Source: Dehalococcoidales bacterium (lineage in GTDB: Bacteria; Chloroflexota; Dehalococcoidia; Dehalococcoidales; UBA5760). Taken from it: a stretch of DNA of 15,452 nt. The first letter of the stretch is position 1, and the number at the start of each line of letters is the position of its first letter. Below are positions 6,059 through 11,103 of this stretch, one piece after another. Location of the stretch: NCBI GenBank assembly GCA_016931015.1, contig JAFGFP010000005.1:1-15452 (forward strand). The letters are read 5' to 3'. The translations under genes and the position numbers were made by a program. The notes below the pieces were generated by a model. That model saw nothing but the letters and a program-made list of their open reading frames with translations. It was not told the origin of the DNA and did not search any database.

Positions 6059-7303
6059 TCAATTTTCAAGCACTTTTGGGGCAAACGGCTCTTTTGCCTC
6101 AAAAGTCCAAAAAGTAGGCTCAAGCCCCAATTCATATATAGACTGTATCAAGACGCAGATGTTATGGCACAGAACCTTGCACAAAACCTCGTTGACCTGG
6201 GCGGTTGGAGTCTTGGAGCGAACCGAAGCGCCGAACTTTGCCTTTATCATGGAGAAGGCTGATTCCACGTTAGACCTCTTGTGGTAATGCTGCAAGAAGG
6301 CTTCCCTGTTGAAGTTGTAGTAGTGCCACATTCTGTGCCACAGGCCGTCATATCCCGTCGTGCGGCTCCCCATTCCCTTGGCATTGTCCTTGAAGGGAAT
6401 GTAGGCCGTTCCGCCTATGGCTTCGATGGCGTGGAGGTTGCGGCGGCTGGAGTAGGCTTTGTCCGCCGACACCTCGTTAATCGGGAACGTCTCAGCCGTC
6501 TTGGTCAGCAAGGGCACAAGCTGGGGGGAGTCGGCGGACTCGCGGGCGGTGGCCTCAACGCTGGTGACGATATGGGTCTTGACCCCGCACATGACGTGGG
6601 TTTTGACAAACGCCTGCTTGCTGCGGTTGCCGTATTTATGGTCATACCATCGGTTGTATGTCGAAGTGGCGAATCCAGAGGAGTCAACAGCGAAATCCGT
6701 TTCAACCGCCTTTAGCGGGCTGGCGCTCTGCTCTACAAGGGACTTGAGCAGGGGCGTCAGTTCGGGGTTTTCCAGATAGCGGAAGGCGCTGTTGTAGTGG
6801 GCGGCTTTAGCGATAAGCCCCGCTTCCTGGGCCTCTTTCAATTCGGAGGCGAATCTCCGCCCCGACACCGTGGAGTAGGACTTGAACACAAGCCCGAACA
6901 CGACATCGGCCAGAGGCAAACGTGGGCGGCCAAACCTGTATTCGGGCTGCCCAATGCCGTCGCACAGGTCTTTGAGCAAAGCGACAAAGCGTTCCCGCTC
7001 GTGTGTCTGCGCCTCGTTGTATGCCGCCCACTCCTGGGTGCAAGTTACCTTGATAGATTTCGTGTAGGTAGTAGTGCCGTCCGGCTTGGTTTCCCTCTGG
7101 ATAACGTATTCCACTGCGTGGATATGCTTGCATGGCAGCCCCCGCTTCTCGAAGTCGGGGCAGGTGCAGAACGGATGGCCGTGGTCAAGGTTCACGAAGT
7201 ATACCCCGTTGCTGGACTGGGAGGGGACTCTCCAACCCAGCCTGTGCTTCTCAATTTTGCTTGTCGCTGCTATTGCCAATCCTCTTTCCTGTCTCGCATC
7301 CAT
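6059..7303 (-). CDS. DDE transposase with N-terminal SWIM zinc finger
   Basis: A 414-residue transposase. Residues 46-60 form a clear SWIM zinc finger (FCTCPDFEKRGLPCKH: C46, C48, C58, H60). The C-terminal half is a DDE_Tnp_1/IS5-like RNase H fold. The likely catalytic triad is D207 in AVDSSGF, D281 in SADKAYSS and E347 in KRSNVESAF, with the Y-(x2)-R-(x3)-E-like signature at the last acidic residue (HKRSNVE). The ATG start at 7303-7301 has GAGGAG 9 nt upstream. The frame is uninterrupted, so the enzyme may be active. A SWIM finger on a transposase probably helps DNA or protein binding; this is known in some IS families but uncommon. Its GC-rich codon use resembles the left chromosome more than the adjacent AT-rich cassette, suggesting it arrived separately. 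Confidence 0.9.
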   Translation of the reverse strand: MDARQERGLAIAATSKIEKHRLGWRVPSQSSNGVYFVNLDHGHPFCTCPDFEKRGLPCKHIHAVEYVIQRETKPDGTTTYTKSIKVTCTQEWAAYNEAQTHERERFVALLKDLCDGIGQPEYRFGRPRLPLADVVFGLVFKSYSTVSGRRFASELKEAQEAGLIAKAAHYNSAFRYLENPELTPLLKSLVEQSASPLKAVETDFAVDSSGFATSTYNRWYDHKYGNRSKQAFVKTHVMCGVKTHIVTSVEATARESADSPQLVPLLTKTAETFPINEVSADKAYSSRRNLHAIEAIGGTAYIPFKDNAKGMGSRTTGYDGLWHRMWHYYNFNREAFLQHYHKRSNVESAFSMIKAKFGASVRSKTPTAQVNEVLCKVLCHNICVLIQSIYELGLEPTFWTFEAKEPFAPKVLEN

Positions 7304-7337
7304 CTTTTTGTTCTCCTCATTACCTTATTCTGTATCT

Positions 7338-7367
7338 ACAATAACACACAATGTAGGGCGTTGTCAA
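7338..7367 (-). promoter_or_regulatory. Transposase promoter
   Basis: On the minus strand TTGACA (7367-7362) is followed after 18 bp by TATTGT (7343-7338). The spacer ends in TGTGTG, and the -10 region overlaps TGTGTTAT on the minus strand, the same layout as the promoter at 7422-7451 on the other strand. Confidence 0.5.
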
Positions 7368-7370
7368 TAC
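7361..7370 (-). repeat. Right terminal inverted repeat of the IS
   Basis: TTGTCAATAC on the plus strand, exact inverse of 6029-6038. It contains the -35 of the transposase promoter. Confidence 0.5.
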
Positions 7371-7421
7371 ATTTTTGTGTTATTTGGGGATATTTTTTGA
7401 AAAATATTTTTGTATTTCCTA

Positions 7422-7451
7422 TTGACAATGACACACAACGTGTGTTATACT
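7422..7451 (+). promoter_or_regulatory. Promoter with overlapping palindromic operator for the RM cassette
   Basis: TTGACA (7422-7427) and TATACT (7446-7451) are 18 bp apart. Between them ACACA-ACG-TGTGT (7433-7445) forms a short inverted repeat that would be covered by any bound regulator. A/T-rich sequence with an ATATTTTT...AAAAATAT palindrome (about 7390-7407) lies upstream and could act as an UP element. The predicted start is near 7458, only about two bases before the ATG of the HTH gene, so the mRNA may be leaderless. Confidence 0.6.
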
Positions 7452-7459
7452 GTGAGTTA

Positions 7460-7684
7460 ATGAGTGATGAAGTTCGAGCCAAATTAGCCGAACTTGTCGA
7501 AAGAGGCTGGACTCTAGCCAATATCGCTCGTGCTTTAAAGCAATCCCCGCGTACAGTCGAATCTTGGAATCAAAATCAAAGGTCTCCTGCCAATTTACAG
7601 CCAGTTCTAGATGCCTTAGATAAACTGTTTAAGCGAAAACCCCCTAAGAAGAAGATATATTCTAGGAGAATCGTAGATGGCTAA
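7460..7684 (+). CDS. Small helix-turn-helix protein, putative controller of the RM cassette
   Basis: A 74-residue protein with a helix-turn-helix around residues 17-42 (WTLANIARALKQSPRTVESW) followed by a basic tail KRKPPKKK. The frame is open far upstream, but that part is antisense to the transposase; ATG at 7460 lies just after the promoter. No convincing ribosome site precedes it, matching the leaderless mRNAs known for controller (C) proteins of some RM systems. Its end overlaps the methyltransferase start by 8 bp (7677-7684), so translation is coupled. By position and size it is a candidate regulator delaying nuclease activity after entry into a new host. It is not obviously a classical C protein by sequence, so the role is an inference; a DNA-binding fold is fairly sure. 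Confidence 0.7.
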   Translation: MSDEVRAKLAELVERGWTLANIARALKQSPRTVESWNQNQRSPANLQPVLDALDKLFKRKPPKKKIYSRRIVDG

Positions 7685-9494
7685 TGAGGCTAAAACAGAA
7701 AACTTGGTTAGGGAAGAGCTGAGAAAACAAGGTTACTATGATAACCCGAACATAATAGTGGAAGAGAAGAAGAGTGACAATCCCATCATTGACAAACTCC
7801 TGAAGTATGCATCAAAGAAAGGCGATGGGGCTGGTTATCCCGAATTCATCATAAGAAACAATCAATTAAGCGGATTTCTCATAGTCATCGAGTGCAAGGC
7901 AGATACGTCAAAACACCAGAGTGATGGTTTAACTCACTATGCTGAATATGCTGTGGATGGGGCATTGCTGTATGGCGCCCATCTTGCTAAGCAATACGAT
8001 GTACTTACCATCGGGGTCAGCGGTGAAACACTAAGTAAGGCAAAGATTTCACATTTCTTGCTGATAAAAGGAGCAGGCGAAAAGACCTCAGTTCACGGGG
8101 ACAAAATCCTCTCCTTTTCAGATTACTATGCATCGTACTCCCAAAGCCCCCCTAAAGTCAATCAGGACTTCAAGGCATTGGCTAAGTATTTCAAGAACCT
8201 GAATGCCTTGTTGTACTCAAAGAAGATAAAAGAGGATGAACGAAGCTTGCTAATTAGTGGCATATTAATAGCTTTGCAGAACAAGGCATTCAGGCAAGGT
8301 TTCAAGGGGCATAAAACGGCTCAAGATTTGGCCCAAAGTATAGTGGGAGCGATTGTTGAAGAACTCTCCTATGCTAAACTAACAAAGAAGCGAATTGAGA
8401 ATCTTGCTTATCGTTTCTCTTTCATCAAAACTCACACTACTTTATCAACTGACAAGGAATTCTTGGAAACCCTGGTGGCTGACATCGATGGTGAAATCAA
8501 CTCATTCTTGAAGACTTATCAATATTATGATGCCATTGGCCAATTCTACGTTGAGTTTCTTAGATATGCAAACAATGACAAAACGCTTGGCATAGTACTG
8601 ACTCCTCCCCATGTTACCCAATTGTTTGCCGAAGTTGCAGGCGTAACAAAAGATAGTGTGGTAATAGACAATTGTTGCGGCACAGCCGGATTCCTTATCA
8701 GTGCGATGAAGAAGATGGCAAATGATGCAAAGGGCGATTCTAGGAAGCTGGCAACAATCTATAACAAGCAGTTAGTGGGAATTGAATTTCAAGATGACAT
8801 TTACGCGTTAGCTGTTTCAAACATGATAGTTCACGGCGATGGTAAGACAAATATCTATCCTGGTGACTGTTTTACCATGACTGAGGACGTCAAGGAATTC
8901 GAGCCAACAGTGGGGTTGCTGAATCCACCATATAAGCCACCTGAGCGCATAGGCAAAGAGGTCAAAGAGGAACTCGAATATGTACTGAACAACTTAGAAA
9001 TGCTTGAGCCTAATGGGACATGTGTGGCCCTTATACCACTCAGTTGCGCGACTGCTCAAACTGGTCTAGTGTTAGAACTTAAACAAGAATTACTGCGGAG
9101 ACATACCCTTGAAGCCGTCATGTCCATGCCCGAACAATTGTTTCATGATTCAGACGTTGGAGTCATAACTTGTATTATGGTTTTCACGGCCCATATACCC
9201 CATCCTCAAGGGAAGAAGACATGGTTTGCATCTTGGAAAGATGATAATTTTGTACTAGTAAAAAATCGTGGCAGAATTGACAAATTCAATAAGTGGGAAC
9301 AAACCAGAAAAGAATGGGTAAACACGTTCAGTAACAGAGAGGTCATTAAAGGATACAGTTTGATGCGTGAAGTCATCGCCAGTGATGAGTGGTGCGTAGA
9401 GGCTTACATGGAGACCGACTATTCACAACTGAAGCCAGAAGATTTCATCGAGGTTGTTAGAAATTACATGATTTATGAGTTTCTAAGGAAGTAA
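7677..9494 (+). CDS. Fused restriction endonuclease / N6-adenine methyltransferase (BcgI-A-like, Type IIB/IIG)
   Basis: A 605-residue bifunctional protein. The N-terminus carries a PD-(D/E)XK-type nuclease motif: E56 in YPEFII, then IVIECKAD with E72 and K74. A helical linker of about 200 residues follows. The gamma-class methyltransferase domain has motif I at VVIDNCCGTAGFL (about 328-340) and the catalytic NPPY at 416-419. This matches the A subunits of BcgI-like Type IIB enzymes (R-M fusion of about 640 residues) that work with a separate specificity subunit. It differs from HsdM of Type I systems, which lacks a nuclease, and no HsdR translocase is present. The ATG start has AGGAG 8 nt upstream and overlaps the HTH gene. 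The coding sequence is markedly more AT-rich than nrdR/nrdJ and the left flank, indicating horizontal transfer. Confidence 0.87.
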   Translation: MANEAKTENLVREELRKQGYYDNPNIIVEEKKSDNPIIDKLLKYASKKGDGAGYPEFIIRNNQLSGFLIVIECKADTSKHQSDGLTHYAEYAVDGALLYGAHLAKQYDVLTIGVSGETLSKAKISHFLLIKGAGEKTSVHGDKILSFSDYYASYSQSPPKVNQDFKALAKYFKNLNALLYSKKIKEDERSLLISGILIALQNKAFRQGFKGHKTAQDLAQSIVGAIVEELSYAKLTKKRIENLAYRFSFIKTHTTLSTDKEFLETLVADIDGEINSFLKTYQYYDAIGQFYVEFLRYANNDKTLGIVLTPPHVTQLFAEVAGVTKDSVVIDNCCGTAGFLISAMKKMANDAKGDSRKLATIYNKQLVGIEFQDDIYALAVSNMIVHGDGKTNIYPGDCFTMTEDVKEFEPTVGLLNPPYKPPERIGKEVKEELEYVLNNLEMLEPNGTCVALIPLSCATAQTGLVLELKQELLRRHTLEAVMSMPEQLFHDSDVGVITCIMVFTAHIPHPQGKKTWFASWKDDNFVLVKNRGRIDKFNKWEQTRKEWVNTFSNREVIKGYSLMREVIASDEWCVEAYMETDYSQLKPEDFIEVVRNYMIYEFLRK

Positions 9495-9496
9495 AA

Positions 9497-10444
9497 ATGA
9501 TTCCGCTCAGCCAGTACTTCGATGTCCTATATGGAGTAAATCTTGAATTGGTTCACCAGACGCCCGACCCTCAAGGCGTCAACTTTATTGCCCGTACTGG
9601 TAAGAACAATGGTGTTGTAGCCAAAGTGAAACTCGTACCTGGTATTAATCCTAATCCGGCTAACACAATATCAGTGGCAGGTGGAAGTAGTTCCGTAATG
9701 GAGAGCTTTCTGCAAAAAGAGCCATACTACAGCGGTAGAGACCTTTTCTATCTCAGACCCAAAATTGAACTTTCAGACAAGCAACTATTGTTTTATTGTT
9801 TATGCCTGAAAGCGAATAAGCACAAATTTGGCTATGGTCGCCAAGCAAATAAGACTTTGCAAAACTTAAGTATTCCTTCGCTGGAAGAGATACCTTCATG
9901 GATTGACAAGATAAGCATACCTGACATTCCTAGCTCGTTGCCAGTGATGAATGACAGTCGTCCAGACCTGAACACCAATGTTTGGAAGCAATTCACCCTA
10001 AACGAGGTTTTTGAAGTTAAGAAAGGTAAGAGGCTGACCAAACATGAACAAATTAACGGTTCCACCCCTTATATTAGTTCCTCTTCCTTAAACAATGGGG
10101 TTGACAATTATATCGGTAATGGTTTCACAGATGAAAATTGCCTCACATTCGCCTGCTATGGGTCAATAGGAGAGGTATTCTATCAAAGAGAAAAGGTCTG
10201 GGTATCCGATAATGCGAATGCACTTTATCTTAAAGATATAGTGCTCAATCCATTCGTCGCTATGTTTCTGACCGCTGTCTTAAGGTTAGAGAAGTATAGG
10301 TTTTCCTACGGGGTAACAGGGAAGAAAGAAAGACTAGAGAAATCGACAATTAAGTTGCCATCCGATGGCTGGGGGAATCCGGATTGGAGATTCATGGAAA
10401 ATTATATAAAGTCACTCCCATATTCAAGTAACTTGGTTACATAG
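9497..10444 (+). CDS. Restriction-modification specificity subunit (S/BcgI-B-like)
   Basis: A 315-residue specificity protein starting 2 bp after the methyltransferase stop, with AAGGAAG as ribosome site. It shows two target-recognition halves. Each ends in a related segment: HKFGYGRQANKTLQNLSIP (near residue 115) and YRFSYGVTGKKERLEKSTIKLP (near residue 275). The second half begins near WKQFTLNEVFEVKKGKR (about 164-180). Two TRDs predict a bipartite recognition sequence interrupted by a spacer, as in BcgI-like Type IIB and Type I enzymes. The length fits BcgI-B (about 340 residues) better than most HsdS (about 400). Long central conserved helices of typical HsdS are not obvious, consistent with the Type IIB class. 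The recognition site cannot be predicted. Confidence 0.87.
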   Translation: MIPLSQYFDVLYGVNLELVHQTPDPQGVNFIARTGKNNGVVAKVKLVPGINPNPANTISVAGGSSSVMESFLQKEPYYSGRDLFYLRPKIELSDKQLLFYCLCLKANKHKFGYGRQANKTLQNLSIPSLEEIPSWIDKISIPDIPSSLPVMNDSRPDLNTNVWKQFTLNEVFEVKKGKRLTKHEQINGSTPYISSSSLNNGVDNYIGNGFTDENCLTFACYGSIGEVFYQREKVWVSDNANALYLKDIVLNPFVAMFLTAVLRLEKYRFSYGVTGKKERLEKSTIKLPSDGWGNPDWRFMENYIKSLPYSSNLVT

Positions 10445-10496
10445 ACTTTTCATACAACTCCCCGACTTTTGATACAGAAGCCACTTCTGATACAAA
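10444..10496 (+). repeat. Three imperfect 15-bp direct repeats
   Basis: GACTTTTCATACAAC (10444-10458), GACTTTTGATACAGA (10464-10478) and CACTTCTGATACAAA (10482-10496) are imperfect copies, starts 20 and 18 bp apart. They fill the gap between the specificity gene stop codon and the nrdR promoter. They could be binding sites or a decayed tandem array; no function is evident. Confidence 0.5.
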
Positions 10497-10507
10497 GCCC
10501 TTGACAA

Positions 10508-10523
10508 ATACTATATCTTGTGT
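10508..10523 (+). promoter_or_regulatory. NrdR box 1
   Basis: ATACTATATCTTGTGT matches the NrdR box consensus acaCwAtATaTwGtgt at 14 of 16 positions. It overlaps the likely -35 of the nrd promoter, as expected for repression by NrdR with bound (d)ATP. Confidence 0.7.
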
Positions 10524-10545
10524 TAGTGTAACTTCGCTATACAAT
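10518..10545 (+). promoter_or_regulatory. Putative nrdR-nrdJ promoter
   Basis: TTGTGT (10518-10523) and TACAAT (10540-10545), 16 bp apart, lie across both NrdR boxes. TTGACA at 10501-10506 is a better -35 but has no good -10 at the right spacing (TAGTGT), so the exact start is unsettled. Confidence 0.45.
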
Positions 10546-10552
10546 ATAGTGT
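10537..10552 (+). promoter_or_regulatory. NrdR box 2
   Basis: CTATACAATATAGTGT matches the NrdR consensus at 11 of 16 positions, with a fully conserved right half. It starts 29 bp after box 1, close to the usual paired-box spacing of about three helical turns. Confidence 0.6.
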
Positions 10553-10563
10553 GGAGTTTAGGC

Positions 10564-11103
10564 GTGAACTGTCCCTACTGTGGCTATGCCGATTCTAAGG
10601 TAATTGACTCCCGCGACGTGAACGATGGCGTCCGCCGCCGGCGTCAGTGTCTCAACTGCCGGGCGCGCTTTACCACCTACGAGAGGCTGCAGTCGGTCGG
10701 TCTCTTCGTTATCAAGAAAGACCGGCGGCGCGAGGAGTTCAGCCAGGAGAAGCTGCTCTCCGGTATCCGTAAGGCCTGTGAGAAGCGTCCCCTGCCCACG
10801 GGGGCCGTCGACCGGCTGGCGGATGATATCGAGGCCAGGCTTTACCGGTCGGGGAGGTCCGAAATATCGAGCAGCGTCATCGGGGATATGGTCATGGCGG
10901 GTCTCAAGAAGCTGGATCACATTGCCTTTATCCGCTTCGCCAGCGTCTATCGGGATTTCGCCGATATTACCGACCTGAAGCGGGAGGTGGACACCCTGCT
11001 CGACGACGGGGCGGAGCTCGGGCCGCCCACCAGCCAGCTACCCCTGATTCCCGACGAGGAGCCGGTAGGGCTATCTAAGAGTGGACAGAGGCGGCGCCGA
11101 TGA
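10564..11103 (+). CDS. nrdR: Transcriptional repressor NrdR
   Basis: Global repressor of ribonucleotide reductase genes that senses dATP/ATP. The GTG start at 10564 gives the family-typical N-terminus (V)NCPYCG and has GGAG 7 nt upstream; an upstream TTG at 10501 in the same frame would translate through the promoter and NrdR boxes and is rejected. The zinc ribbon uses C3, C6, C29 and C32, followed by ARFTTYER. An ATP-cone spans about residues 46-133 (LFVIKKDRRREEFSQEKLL onward). At 179 residues it is longer than the usual 150-160 because of a proline/acidic and arginine-rich tail (GQRRRR at the end). Its stop overlaps the nrdJ start (ATGA), so the regulator is translated with the gene it controls. 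The promoter contains its own boxes, implying autoregulation. Confidence 0.95.
   Translation: MNCPYCGYADSKVIDSRDVNDGVRRRRQCLNCRARFTTYERLQSVGLFVIKKDRRREEFSQEKLLSGIRKACEKRPLPTGAVDRLADDIEARLYRSGRSEISSSVIGDMVMAGLKKLDHIAFIRFASVYRDFADITDLKREVDTLLDDGAELGPPTSQLPLIPDEEPVGLSKSGQRRRR

Larger units (their letters stand above)
6029..7370 (-). mobile_element. Insertion sequence of about 1.34 kb with SWIM-DDE transposase
   Basis: The transposase gene is bracketed by GTATTGACAA at 6029-6038 and its exact reverse complement TTGTCAATAC at 7361-7370. The ten-base terminal repeats are followed on both sides by a similar CG-rich continuation. No clear target duplication is seen (AAAGGG on the left, ATTTTT on the right), so the exact ends are provisional and the element may be old. 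The right repeat supplies the -35 of the transposase promoter, a common IS arrangement. The -35-like hexamer in the left repeat faces outward toward the macrodomain gene. Confidence 0.6.

Noticed and set aside
6797..7684. A 295-codon plus-strand frame ending in the HTH sequence
   Set aside because: Most of it is antisense to the transposase and has no recognisable domain. Only the last 74 codons (from ATG 7460) follow a promoter and look like protein.
7677..10444. Classical Type I RM system (HsdM/HsdS)
   Set aside because: There is no HsdR helicase-nuclease in the window, and the methylase itself carries an N-terminal nuclease motif, pointing to Type IIB/IIG.
10444..10496. CRISPR-like repeats
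   Set aside because: Only three short, imperfect copies with tiny spacers and no cas gene.
10501..10563. An upstream TTG start for nrdR
   Set aside because: It would put the promoter and both NrdR boxes inside the coding region. The zinc-ribbon start (V)NCPYCG at 10564 fits the family.
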